Assembly: GCF_015291645.1 (NCBI RefSeq) | Contig: NZ_CP030055.1 | Coordinates: 992,001 to 1,056,000 of the forward strand | Source of the DNA: Bradyrhizobium sp. CCBAU 53340 | Lineage (GTDB): Bacteria; Pseudomonadota; Alphaproteobacteria; Rhizobiales; Xanthobacteraceae | DNA length: 64,000 bases | Direction of reading: 5' to 3' | Shown: positions 17,470-26,134 of the stretch, one piece after another | Layout of the letters: every line of letters starts with the position of its first letter | Numbering within the stretch: the first letter of the stretch is position 1 | Position numbers and translations under genes: made by a program | Notes under the pieces: model-generated | Database searches by the model: none | Seen by the model: the letters and a program-made list of their open reading frames with translations, nothing else | What the model was told of the DNA's origin: nothing

Positions 17470-17494
17470 AACGCGCGGGCAGCCTTGCGGTTCC
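17470..17494 (-). promoter_or_regulatory. EcfG-type (general stress sigma factor) promoter of the hybrid kinase gene
   Basis: On the minus strand, GGAAC (-35, 17494-17490) is followed after 16 bases by CGTT (-10, ending 17470). This is exactly the GGAAC-N16-CGTT consensus of PhyR-NepR-EcfG promoters in rhizobia. It points at the kinase start codon at 17391. The agreement is complete in both elements, and the same spacing recurs before two other genes in this window. Confidence 0.6.
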
Positions 17495-17624
17495 ATCGGT
17501 GGGGTTTGGCGTTACCCTCGTGCTATTGCTGCCGCGCGACGGGCCGCAACTGTTCTATGGCTTGCGCCATCACATCGCACGCTGGAAGAAGATATCATTT
17601 GAGGCGCGGTTACGGAGAATTTGC

Positions 17625-18329
17625 ATGAAGCCCTATGTCATCTGCCTGATGCATTCGAGCCTCGACGGCCGCACCCATCCGAGCCGCTGGCGCCCGAAGG
17701 GCGCCGGCACCGACTGGTTCGAGAAGATCCATGACGAGCTCGGCGGCGATGCCTGGGTGATCGGCCGCGTCACCGGCTCGGAGTTCGCCAAGGGCAAGCC
17801 CTATCCTGAGACGGCGAACGAGAAGTTACCGCGCGAAAACTGGTTTGTGCGGCGCGATGCCAAAAGCTACGGCGTCGTGCTCGACGCGCACGGCAAGATC
17901 GGTTGGGGCCGCTCCGACATCGGCGGCGATCCCATCGTCGTGGTGCTGACTGAGAGCGTGCCGGATTCGCATCTCGCCGGCCTGCGCGGCGAAGGCGTAT
18001 CCTACGTCTTTGCCGGCAAGACCGAGATCGACCTTGCACTGACGGTCGAGATCCTCAACCGCGAGCTTGGCGTGAAGCGCCTGCTGGTGGAGGGCGGCGG
18101 GGTCGCGAACGGCGCGTTCCTGCGCGCCGGCCTGATCGACGAATTCAACCTGATCCTCAGCCCCGCCATCGACGGCGCCAAGGGGGCGCCCTTCGTGTTC
18201 GATTCGACCGAGGCCGATAGCGACAAGCGCGCGCCGCTCGCGACGATGACGCTGGAGAGCACGCGCGACCTCGGCGGCGGCGTCCTGCTGCTGCGCTATC
18301 TGATCCGGAACGATGTGGCGCCGCAGTAG
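17625..18329 (+). CDS. RibD C-terminal domain / dihydrofolate-reductase-fold reductase
   Basis: The product is 234 residues. The ATG at 17625 is chosen because ACGGAGAA precedes it and MKPYVICLMHSSLDGR matches the family N-terminus. The C-terminal half has LLVEGGGVANGAFLRAGLIDE, the hallmark of the RibD reductase domain. Such stand-alone proteins are NADPH-dependent reductases, some acting on pteridine- or riboflavin-like substrates. The deaminase half of RibD is absent, and no other riboflavin gene is near, so the substrate is unknown. It is followed after 8 bp by a flavin amine oxidase and is probably co-transcribed. Confidence 0.85.
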   Translation: MKPYVICLMHSSLDGRTHPSRWRPKGAGTDWFEKIHDELGGDAWVIGRVTGSEFAKGKPYPETANEKLPRENWFVRRDAKSYGVVLDAHGKIGWGRSDIGGDPIVVVLTESVPDSHLAGLRGEGVSYVFAGKTEIDLALTVEILNRELGVKRLLVEGGGVANGAFLRAGLIDEFNLILSPAIDGAKGAPFVFDSTEADSDKRAPLATMTLESTRDLGGGVLLLRYLIRNDVAPQ

Positions 18330-18337
18330 CGACCTGC

Positions 18338-19609
18338 ATGTCCGATCAGCCAGAACATATCGTCATCGTCGGCGCAGGAGCGGCCGGCCTGATGGCGGCC
18401 CGCGAGCTTGCGCGCGCCGGCAAACGCGTGACGATCCTGGAGGCGCGCGACCGCTGCGGCGGGCGCATCCATCCGCTGCCGGCGTCGGAGTTCGGCTACC
18501 CCGCCGATGGCGGCGCCGAGTTCGTTCACGGCGAGGCGCCAATCACGCGCAGCCTCGCGCGCGAGGCCGGACTGTCCGTGCCGGCGATCGGCGGCACGCT
18601 ATGGAGTTTTGACGGCACGGAGTTTTCGCGGGAGAGCCCGCGCGATCCTTATGACGAGAGGCTTCATGCAGCACTGAGGGATCTGACTGAAGACCTCACG
18701 GTCGCCGACTTCTTGCGCCGTCATTTCGGCGGGCCGGAATTCGCCGGCCTGCGCCACGCCGTCGAGCGCATGGTCGAGGGCTATGATGCGGCCGATCCCG
18801 AGCGCGCCTCGACGCTGGCACTGCGCGACGAATGGATGAATGACGGACATGCGATACAGGTGCGCATCGACGGCGGTTATGGCGGCCTAATCGAATATCT
18901 CGCGGTCGCGTGCCGCAAGTCCGGCGCTGCGCTTCACCTCGGTGCCGTGGTCACGGCGATCGAGGAGAGTGGGGGCAAGGTTGTTGTGCGCTGCGCCGGC
19001 GGCGAGTTGCAGATTTGCGATCGCGTGATCCTCACTGTGCCGCTGCCGTTGCTGCGCGAGATCGCGCTGCCAACAGCCACGCGCGCGAAGGCCGCGGCCG
19101 CCGACGACATCGGCTTCGGCAGCGTCATCAAGATCCTGCTGCGGTTCACGCGGCCATGGTGGCGCGAGCGGCGCGAAGAGCTTGCCGACATGATCTTTCT
19201 GCTGTCGGACGAGACGATTCCGGTGTGGTGGACGCGATATCCGGACCAGCATCCCGTGCTCACCGGATGGTTCGGCGGGCCGCGAACGGCAGAGCTGTCG
19301 CATCTTGATTCACAAGGGCTGATTGACGCCGGGCTCGATTCGCTCGCCGCAATCTTCAGCATTGCGCGCGAGGAGATTGCGCGGGACGTCGTGGCGGCGG
19401 CAGCCGCCAATTGGGCGCATGATCGCTTCGCGCGCGGCGCCTATTCCTGGGCGACGCCGCGGACGCGCGCGGCGCAGGAGAGGCTTGCGCGCGCCGACGG
19501 ACCGGTGCTGTTCTCCGGCGAAGCGCTCTATCGCGGCCGCGACATGGGAACGGTCGAGGCCGCGCTCGCCAGCGGGCTGGAGACGGCAGGCTTGATCTTG
19601 CGGGGATAG
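18338..19609 (+). CDS. Flavin-containing amine oxidase (monoamine oxidase family)
   Basis: The product is 423 residues. The FAD-binding Rossmann motif VGAGAAGLMAARELARAGK lies at residues 10-28, followed by the second-strand block LEARDRCGGRIHP. The C-terminal SGEALYRGRDMGTVEAALASG matches the FAD-contacting end of this family. These enzymes oxidise amines or polyamines to aldehydes and release ammonia and hydrogen peroxide. No signal peptide is seen. It lies 8 bp after the reductase gene. A hairpin beyond the stop may end transcription. Confidence 0.88.
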   Translation: MSDQPEHIVIVGAGAAGLMAARELARAGKRVTILEARDRCGGRIHPLPASEFGYPADGGAEFVHGEAPITRSLAREAGLSVPAIGGTLWSFDGTEFSRESPRDPYDERLHAALRDLTEDLTVADFLRRHFGGPEFAGLRHAVERMVEGYDAADPERASTLALRDEWMNDGHAIQVRIDGGYGGLIEYLAVACRKSGAALHLGAVVTAIEESGGKVVVRCAGGELQICDRVILTVPLPLLREIALPTATRAKAAAADDIGFGSVIKILLRFTRPWWRERREELADMIFLLSDETIPVWWTRYPDQHPVLTGWFGGPRTAELSHLDSQGLIDAGLDSLAAIFSIAREEIARDVVAAAAANWAHDRFARGAYSWATPRTRAAQERLARADGPVLFSGEALYRGRDMGTVEAALASGLETAGLILRG

Positions 19610-19616
19610 GGAAGAA

Positions 19617-19636
19617 GGCCCGCTTCTTCGCGGGCC
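19617..19636. terminator. Hairpin between convergent genes
   Basis: The stem GGCCCGC (19617-19623) pairs perfectly with GCGGGCC (19630-19636) around a 6-base loop. It sits between the convergent ends of the amine oxidase (19609) and the small secreted protein (19644). There is no T-run on either side, so it is a stem-loop with only possible terminator activity. Confidence 0.4.
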
Positions 19637-19643
19637 CCTCGTC

Positions 19644-19958
19644 TCACCAGCGGTTGCCGCCGAAGCTGAAGGTCACGCCGGGACCGCCGCCGCCGTAATA
19701 GCCGTAGGGTCCGCCGCCATAGTAGCCATGATGCCGCGGATAATAGCCATGACTGCGATAGTGCGGCCGAAGGTAGCCATGATGGTGCGGGCGCCAGTGG
19801 TGATGGCGGTGGCCGTGATAGCCATGCCTGTGCTGCGCGCTGATGTCGGTCGATTGGCTGATTTGCACGTTCGGCTTGGCCTTTCCGCCGGCCGCGTTGG
19901 CTGCCGACGCGCTGAGCGCAGCGGCACCGATAGCCATCGCGACAAAGAGATACTTCAT
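19644..19958 (-). CDS. Small exported His/Gly/Tyr-rich protein
   Basis: The product is 104 residues. A signal peptide (MKYLFVAMAIGAAALSASAANA) precedes a mature part dominated by His, Gly and Tyr: HRHGYHGHRHHHW, then repeated GYY/YGGG units. The composition suggests metal binding or a structured periplasmic/surface role, but no family function is known to me. An EcfG-type promoter lies 31 bp before the start codon. A similar Gly/Tyr-rich exported protein at 60101-60472 also has such a promoter. Confidence 0.8.
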   Translation of the reverse strand: MKYLFVAMAIGAAALSASAANAAGGKAKPNVQISQSTDISAQHRHGYHGHRHHHWRPHHHGYLRPHYRSHGYYPRHHGYYGGGPYGYYGGGGPGVTFSFGGNRW

Positions 19959-19988
19959 GTCATCACTCCAGTTGAGATGTCGAGTGAC

Positions 19989-20013
19989 AACAGATGGGCA
20001 TCTGTCGCGTTCC
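19989..20013 (-). promoter_or_regulatory. EcfG-type promoter of the small His/Gly-rich protein
   Basis: On the minus strand, GGAAC (20013-20009) is followed after 17 bases by GTT (19991-19989). This is the spacing of GGAAC-N16-CGTT with the C replaced by T. The start codon of the exported protein is 31 bp downstream, leaving room for a normal leader. Confidence 0.5.
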
Positions 20014-20067
20014 GGCGAGAGCGGGCGTCGAAACGACGCAGACGATCAAGCGCAATCGTGCTGAGGT

Positions 20068-20643
20068 CTATTGTCGCATCGCTGCAAGCGATGTGATCAC
20101 TTCGTTCGCCGTCACGATGCGGGCGAATTCGCCGTTCAGATTCGACAGCGTCATCGCGTGAATGTCCTCGGCCGAATGCGTATCGCCGTCGGGGCCTGTG
20201 CGGTCGAATGTCCAGGTCGCGTCGCGCACGAGGTGAGCATCGAAGCCGAGATTGCCGGCCATCCGCGTCGTCGTCTCCACGCAATGATTGGTGGTCGCGC
20301 CGCAGATCACGAGCGTGGCGATGTTACCTGCCCGCAATCGCGCCTCGAGGTCGGTGCCGATGAAGGCGCTGTTGACGCGTTTCACGATCACGGGCTCGCC
20401 GGCCTCTTCGCGCGCTTCGTCTTTGACGGCATAACCGGGACGCCCGGGCTGGAACGTCGAGTTCGGCTTGGTGCCTTCGTGGCGGATGTGAAAGATCGGC
20501 GCGCCGCTCGCCCTGAACGCTGCGAGCAGATCGACGATGCGCGCCACCGCATCCGGATTGTTGCGCCGCTTGCCCGCCGCTTCCCATTCGTCGAATGCGC
20601 GCTGGACGTCGACGACGACGAGGGCGGGGAGGGGATGGGGCAT
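20068..20643 (-). CDS. Isochorismatase-family cysteine hydrolase
   Basis: The product is 191 residues from the ATG at 20643 (MPHPLPALVVVDVQRAF). The catalytic triad of the superfamily is complete: Asp in VVVDVQ, Lys in VIVKRVNSAF and Cys in ICGATTNHCVETTTR. Members hydrolyse amides or vinyl ethers such as nicotinamide, N-carbamoyl compounds or isochorismate; the precise substrate cannot be assigned here. A longer frame to 20781 has basic non-family sequence and is not used. It may share a transcript with the DUF3088 gene 82 bp upstream. Confidence 0.87.
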   Translation of the reverse strand: MPHPLPALVVVDVQRAFDEWEAAGKRRNNPDAVARIVDLLAAFRASGAPIFHIRHEGTKPNSTFQPGRPGYAVKDEAREEAGEPVIVKRVNSAFIGTDLEARLRAGNIATLVICGATTNHCVETTTRMAGNLGFDAHLVRDATWTFDRTGPDGDTHSAEDIHAMTLSNLNGEFARIVTANEVITSLAAMRQ

Positions 20644-20725
20644 GACGAGGGATTCCAATTTGGTCGGATATGAGCGGCGACTGCGGAGCCGGGCAAGGCC
20701 GATTTTCCCTCGTTTCGGGACGGCC

Positions 20726-21073
20726 TTATGGATGCGGAGCGGGAAAGCCGTGGCGCTCGGACAGCGCAGTGAGGATGGCATCCTTGTCGGCGATGAAGGC
20801 GCGGCCGTGATGGCTGCCGGTCTGGTGCGGCGACGTTGCCCCGTCCGCCAGGACCAGCAGCGGCAGCCACTGGTTCTCCGCGCCGACGAGTTCGATCACG
20901 GCCTGTCGCGGCTTCAGCCAGGCGATGCGTTCGACGTCGAGCTTCTCGGCCAGCGCCGGAAACGAGGCGAGCACGCCCTCGATCAGCGCGCAATGCCAGC
21001 AATAGAAGCGTTGGCCCGGATAGGCCGGGTCCTCGAACCCGGGGCGCAGCAGAAAAAGGCGGTCGCGCGTCAT
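20726..21073 (-). CDS. DUF3088-type small thioredoxin-fold-like protein
   Basis: The product is 115 residues starting MTRDRLFLLRPGFEDP. It carries a C-W-H-C pair (QRFYCWHCALIEG, residues 24-27), reminiscent of a thioredoxin CxxC, and WLPLLVLADG further on. I recognise the pattern as the DUF3088 family, for which no function is established. A redox or metal role is inferred from the Cys pair only. It lies upstream of the isochorismatase-like gene in the same direction. Confidence 0.7.
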   Translation of the reverse strand: MTRDRLFLLRPGFEDPAYPGQRFYCWHCALIEGVLASFPALAEKLDVERIAWLKPRQAVIELVGAENQWLPLLVLADGATSPHQTGSHHGRAFIADKDAILTALSERHGFPAPHP

Positions 21074-21336
21074 GGATTGCTCCGAAGCAAACGGTCGCCT
21101 GCGGAATTATAATGCAGCGATGGTCGGATGCTACCCCTTTGCTCGCAGGCCGAGGCGTGTCTGCGTCGCAACATGCGATGATTTCCGTAATTCTACGGTT
21201 GCCTTGATGCAAATTCCCGCGAGACGTTGGAACCAAAGCTTAAGGCGAGGCAGCCTAGGCTTCCGACGAGACGCTGGGAGCTTCCCAAGCTGTTCGTCAC
21301 TGAAAGGACTGTCCGGAGGCACCGGGCAGTGAGTTC

Positions 21337-24048
21337 ATGCCGGGTTTCGAGCCGCTGCCAAAAGACGGCGATGTAGCGTCGTCCGCTCACGTTTCAGATC
21401 GCGGGCATCCCCTGATGCGGGCGGTAGATGCCGCGCGCCGCGTTGGAGCGAGCGTGTGGCGCAGTGTGCCGTTGCAACTTGCAGTGTTTTTTCTGCCGTT
21501 GGTGTGGATCAGTTATTTCGCGATCACTGCCTCGGAAAAAACGGAGGCGTTGCAACAGGCGCGGTCGCACGGCGACAGCGTTGCAAAATTATTCCAGGAG
21601 AATACCGAACGGATCTTCGAGCGGGTCGATCAATCGTTGTCGATCGTGCGAACGCTTTATGCGCAGGATCCCGCCGGCTTCAACCTGAGGTCTTGGGGCG
21701 ACAGGGCGCATCTTGCGAGCGGCGATGTCGTCCAGTTCTCGCTGATTGGTCTCGACGGTTACATGCTCGCCACCACCTCGGGCTATTCCGGTCCGCCGCT
21801 CTATCTTGGCGATCGCGAGCACTTCATCGAAACGCTCCGACAAGCCCACGATAGGCTCTATGTCGCCAAGCCGGTCTTCGGCCGGGCCTCCAACAAGTGG
21901 ACGATCCAGCTCGCTCGCAAGCTGCTGGACAAGAGCCAAGCCCCCATGGGCGTCATCGTCGGCTCGATCAGCGTCGACATGGTCGGCAATTTCTACGAGA
22001 CCGCCAAGCTCGGCGCCGGAGGCACGCTCATTCTCCGTAATACGAATTACGTCGTGCTTGCCGCACGCGGCGTGGACCAGAACGGATTCGTCGGGCAAGT
22101 CGCTGACGAACGCTCCCAAAGCCGGCTCTCGAACCCCGCTGGTCAGTACTGGAGCGAGGGCCGCACGGACCGTAGCAACAGGTTGATCACCGTGCGGAGA
22201 TCCTCGCTCTTCCCGCTGATCTTCACCGTCGGTATCGCCGAGCAGGAAATCTATGCACATTATGAGTCCAGAAGGGATATCTATCTGGGCGGCGCGCTCA
22301 TCCTGACCCTGGTGATCGTGGTCGCGACGACGCTGCACTGGCGAAGGCAGCTGGCTCTCGACCGGGCCCAGTTCGAATTGCGCGATTCGCTGGGCAAGTT
22401 CGAGGATGCGTTGCGCAACCTGCCGCAGGGGTTGAGCATGTTCGATGGCCATGATCGGCTGATCGCGTTCAATCGTCAGTGGCTCGATATGTACGGCATT
22501 TCACCCGACGATATCCGGCTCGGGATGACTTTCCACGAGGTGTTCGCCCATCAGAGGGCCGTGTCGGATCTCGACGGATATCTGAGCGATCTGAAGCGCC
22601 GGCTTATCGCGTCGGAACAGACGTCGAATACGCTGACCTTCCCCAACGGCCGGATCGTCCAAATTTCCTACGGTCGGCGCCAGGACGGCGGCTGGGTCGC
22701 GACGCATCAGGACATCACGGAGCGCAAAGCGTCCGAGGACCGGATCGAGAAGCTCGCCCACTATGACAGCCTGACAGGACTCGCAAACCGCAACCTGTTC
22801 AAGGAACGAATCGACGAGGCGCTGGCGAGGCACCGGCGGATGAAAACGCCTTTCGCCGTGCTTCTGTGCGACCTGGACAAGTTCAAGTCGGTCAACGATG
22901 CTCTCGGTCATCAGTGCGGCGATGCGCTGCTCAGACAGGTTGCCGGCCGGATCAAGGCCGAAATACGCGAAGTCGATACCGCTGCGCGAATGGGAGGCGA
23001 CGAATTCGCGCTGATCGTGATGCCAGGCCGGGGCTCGCTCCGGGACGGCACGTCCATCCTCGCGGACCGGCTCGTCAAGGCGCTTGCCGCCCCTTACGAC
23101 ATCGATGGCCATCCGATCGTGATCGGATGCAGCATCGGGGTCGCATTGGTGCCCGAGCATGGGGCGCGAATCGACGAAATTCTCCGCAACGCCGACCTTG
23201 CCCTGTACAAGTCGAAGAATGCGGGCCGCAATTGCTTCAACGTCTATTCGCCGCACCTGACGGTGGAGGCCGACCAGCGCAGTCTCCTCGAAATCGAATT
23301 GCGTGAAGCAATCTGGCGAGAAGAGATAGAGGTCTTCTACCAGCCGGTGGTCGAGCTCGCCACGGGCCGAACGGTTTCGGTCGAGGCGCTCGCACGTTGG
23401 CGCCACCCGGCCCGAGGGTTCGTCCCGCCGGCAGAATTCATTCCGATCGCCGAAGAGGCCGGGCTGATCGTCGAGCTTGGAAACCTCGTGCTGGCGAAGG
23501 CGTGCCGCGATGCCATGAAAATGCCTGACGACGTCAAGATCGCCGTCAATCTGTCGGCGGTCCAGTTCACCAAGAGCAATCTCATCGACGTCGTGAAGTT
23601 CGCGCTCGCCGAGAGCGGGCTTCCCGAACGCCGGCTGGAGCTTGAAATCACCGAGAGCGTGTTCCTGGCTGATAGCGCCGAGAATCTGAAGACGCTTCGG
23701 AGCCTGAAAGCTCTCGGCGTGTCGATCGCGCTCGACGATTTCGGCGTCGGCTATTCGTCGTTGTCATACTTGACCGACTTTCCGTTCGACAAGGTCAAAG
23801 TCGACAAGGCGTTCATGGATCGGATCGATCGGCCGGAGACGCGTGCTGTGCTGGGATCGATCGTTCAGCTCGTGCGGACCCTCAACCTCGCGATAGTCGC
23901 CGAAGGAGTCGAAACCCAGCAGCAGGTCGACGAAATAGGGGCGCTCGGCATTCCCCTTGGCCAAGGTTATTTCTTTCGCAAGCCGGTGCCGCTCGCCGAT
24001 ATCGTCTCGCCATCGTCGGCGGCGCCCAAGTGGCAGGCGGTCGCCTAG
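21337..24048 (+). CDS. Membrane-anchored PAS-GGDEF-EAL protein (cyclic di-GMP turnover)
   Basis: The product is 903 residues. Membrane helices at about 47-64 and 317-333 flank a 250-residue periplasmic sensor of Cache type. A PAS-like domain follows at about 350-460 (NLPQGLSMFDGHDRLIAFN). The cyclase domain is intact: GGDEF at 553-557 and an inhibitory site R544-x-x-D547 five residues before it. The phosphodiesterase domain is also intact: EAL at 683-685, NLS at 738-740, ELEITES at 768-774, DDFGVGYSSL at 800 and AEGVE at 855. Both activities are therefore possible. It likely converts a periplasmic signal into c-di-GMP changes that govern motility or biofilm. It is monocistronic in appearance. 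Confidence 0.93.
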   Translation: MPGFEPLPKDGDVASSAHVSDRGHPLMRAVDAARRVGASVWRSVPLQLAVFFLPLVWISYFAITASEKTEALQQARSHGDSVAKLFQENTERIFERVDQSLSIVRTLYAQDPAGFNLRSWGDRAHLASGDVVQFSLIGLDGYMLATTSGYSGPPLYLGDREHFIETLRQAHDRLYVAKPVFGRASNKWTIQLARKLLDKSQAPMGVIVGSISVDMVGNFYETAKLGAGGTLILRNTNYVVLAARGVDQNGFVGQVADERSQSRLSNPAGQYWSEGRTDRSNRLITVRRSSLFPLIFTVGIAEQEIYAHYESRRDIYLGGALILTLVIVVATTLHWRRQLALDRAQFELRDSLGKFEDALRNLPQGLSMFDGHDRLIAFNRQWLDMYGISPDDIRLGMTFHEVFAHQRAVSDLDGYLSDLKRRLIASEQTSNTLTFPNGRIVQISYGRRQDGGWVATHQDITERKASEDRIEKLAHYDSLTGLANRNLFKERIDEALARHRRMKTPFAVLLCDLDKFKSVNDALGHQCGDALLRQVAGRIKAEIREVDTAARMGGDEFALIVMPGRGSLRDGTSILADRLVKALAAPYDIDGHPIVIGCSIGVALVPEHGARIDEILRNADLALYKSKNAGRNCFNVYSPHLTVEADQRSLLEIELREAIWREEIEVFYQPVVELATGRTVSVEALARWRHPARGFVPPAEFIPIAEEAGLIVELGNLVLAKACRDAMKMPDDVKIAVNLSAVQFTKSNLIDVVKFALAESGLPERRLELEITESVFLADSAENLKTLRSLKALGVSIALDDFGVGYSSLSYLTDFPFDKVKVDKAFMDRIDRPETRAVLGSIVQLVRTLNLAIVAEGVETQQQVDEIGALGIPLGQGYFFRKPVPLADIVSPSSAAPKWQAVA

Positions 24049-24155
24049 CGAGCCGGCCGGTTGCGCGGTCACGGCTTGGCGTCTTGCTCAGGATCAATCT
24101 CGCCGGAGATCGGTTGGCATAGTTTGCGATCCGGTGGATTCCGGGGAATTCCGTC

Positions 24156-26003
24156 ATGGCAGATCAGATCCCACAGGCGCAAGGCAAGCCCGGCACGCTC
24201 GCCGACGTGATGACGCTGCCGGAGCTGCTGCGCTGGCGTGTCGGCGCGACACCGGCAGCGGAAGCCTATCGGCATTTCGACGCGTCGACGGGACGCTGGA
24301 TCAGCCAGTCCTGGCAGGAGATCAACGCCGAAATCGAGATCTGGCGCCGGGCGCTCGCCGCCGAAGGCCTCGCGCCCGGCGAGCGCGTCGCGATCCTGAT
24401 GCCGAACGGCACGGCGCATGTCGCGATGGACCAGGCGGCGTTGTCGCGAGGCCTCGTGCCGGTGCCGATGCATGCGATCGACAACCCCGACAGCATCGCC
24501 TACATCCTCGCCGATTCCGGCGCCCAATTCCTGTTCGTCGACACACTGGAGCGTTGGCAGGCGATCATTGCGACCGGCGAGCCATTCGACCGTCTCAGGC
24601 GCATCATCTGCGCGGATACGAGCGGATCAGCGGCAGCGGATTCGCGTGTCGTGGCGCTCGATCGCTGGCTCGCCGCCGCGCCAGGTGCGACCACGCCGAT
24701 GGCGGACGTCGCGGTGAAACCGGACGATCTCGCCGCCATCGTCTACACCTCCGGAACGACGGGGCGGCCGAAGGGCGTGATGCTGTCGCATGCCAACGTT
24801 GTCGCCAACGTGAAGGCGATCGCGCAGCGCATCGCGGCCGCGCCGGATGACGTCTTTCTGTCCTTTCTGCCGCTCTCGCACACGTTCGAGCGCACCGGCG
24901 GCTACTACTATCCGATCGCGGCTGGCGCCTGCGTGGCCTATGCGCGCTCGGTGCCGCTGCTGTCGGAGGATTTGAAGCATATCCGGCCGACGGTGCTCGT
25001 TTCGGTGCCGCGGATCTATGAGCGCATCTCGGCGCTGATCGTGCAGCACCGCGCCGCGGCCGGAGGCGTCGAGCGCGCGCTGCTCGACCTCACGCTCGCC
25101 GTTGGTAATAGGCGTTTCGATGCGCGGCAGAGGCGCGGTGAGCCGTCGTTGCTCGATCGTCTTGTCTGGCCGCTGCTCAAGCGCCTCGTCGCCGACAAGG
25201 TGCTGGCTCAGCTTGGCGGACGCCTGCGGGTCGCCGTCTCCGGCGGCGCCCCGATCGCAGAGCCGGTGATCCGCCTGTTTCTCGCGCTCGGGCTCGACAT
25301 CCTCCAGGGCTACGGCATGACGGAGACTTCGCCCGTGGTCTCCGTCAACACCATCGAGGACAACGATCCGCGTTCGGTCGGTCATGTCCTTGACGGTGTC
25401 GAGGTCAGGCTGGGCGAAAACGATGAGCTACTCGTCCGCGGGCCAAGCGTCATGCTGGGTTACTGGAACAAGCCCGAAGAGACGCGGCGCGTGAAGGAGG
25501 CTGACGGCTGGCTGCACACCGGCGATCAGGCGCGCATCGAGAATGGCCGCATCACCATCACCGGACGCCTCAAGGACATCCTGGTCACCTCGACGGGCGA
25601 GAAGATCGCGCCGGTGGATCTGGAGACCGCGATCCTGGCCGATCCCCTGTTCGAGCAGGCGCTGGTGGTCGGCGAGCAGCGCCCCTTCCTCGCGGCGCTG
25701 GTCGTGCTAGACACCAAAGCCTGGGTCCAGGAGAAGGAGCGGCTCGCGGCCAGCGGCCAGCAAGGCGGTGCGGCCGAGCGCGCCGCCCTGCTCGCAAGAA
25801 TCGCTGCGGCCGTGAAGGCCTATCCGTCCTACGCGACGCCGCGCGCGGTATGGTGGACGCTGGATCCCTGGACCATTGGCGCGGGGCTGCTGACGCCGAC
25901 GTTGAAGAACAAGCGTCCGGCGCTCGAACGGCGCTTCGCCGCCGAGATCGAGCAGATCTACGCGAAGAAGCCTCCAGCGACGCACGAGTCGCGTGGCCAA
26001 TAG
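24156..26003 (+). CDS. Long-chain acyl-CoA synthetase (AMP-forming, FAA1-like)
   Basis: The product is 615 residues. The AMP-binding motif IVYTSGTTGRPKGVMLSHANV lies near residue 200, the adenylate motif GYGMTETSPV near 385, and the hinge/TGD motif WLHTGDQARI near 453. A C-terminal lid with LKDILVTSTGEKIAP follows. The overall form is of the eukaryote-like FAA1 group, which activates fatty acids to acyl-CoA at the membrane. It precedes the oleate hydratase gene by 131 bp on the same strand, which suggests a fatty-acid processing unit. A second acyl-CoA ligase (54145-55830) belongs to a different FadD branch. Confidence 0.88.
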   Translation: MADQIPQAQGKPGTLADVMTLPELLRWRVGATPAAEAYRHFDASTGRWISQSWQEINAEIEIWRRALAAEGLAPGERVAILMPNGTAHVAMDQAALSRGLVPVPMHAIDNPDSIAYILADSGAQFLFVDTLERWQAIIATGEPFDRLRRIICADTSGSAAADSRVVALDRWLAAAPGATTPMADVAVKPDDLAAIVYTSGTTGRPKGVMLSHANVVANVKAIAQRIAAAPDDVFLSFLPLSHTFERTGGYYYPIAAGACVAYARSVPLLSEDLKHIRPTVLVSVPRIYERISALIVQHRAAAGGVERALLDLTLAVGNRRFDARQRRGEPSLLDRLVWPLLKRLVADKVLAQLGGRLRVAVSGGAPIAEPVIRLFLALGLDILQGYGMTETSPVVSVNTIEDNDPRSVGHVLDGVEVRLGENDELLVRGPSVMLGYWNKPEETRRVKEADGWLHTGDQARIENGRITITGRLKDILVTSTGEKIAPVDLETAILADPLFEQALVVGEQRPFLAALVVLDTKAWVQEKERLAASGQQGGAAERAALLARIAAAVKAYPSYATPRAVWWTLDPWTIGAGLLTPTLKNKRPALERRFAAEIEQIYAKKPPATHESRGQ

Positions 26004-26134
26004 CGGAATCTCCCGAAAATTCGGCCTCAAATCAACGTGATGCTGCAGCGGGCCGCGCTTGATCCAGCGCAACTTCGGCCGCCGCCCACCGATGCAATGT
26101 CGTGCCGAAAACTGGACTGCAATCGAGGCGAGGC

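Noticed and set aside
17499..17624. Upstream extension of the RibD-like frame reading FGVTLVLLLPRDG, resembling the end of a kinase ATPase domain
   Set aside because: The match is short and lies outside any complete domain; the family start and ribosome site are at 17625, so it is treated as chance.
19612..19643. Classic Rho-independent terminator between the amine oxidase and the small secreted protein
   Set aside because: The stem is perfect but no T-run exists on either side, so only a hairpin is reported at lowered confidence.
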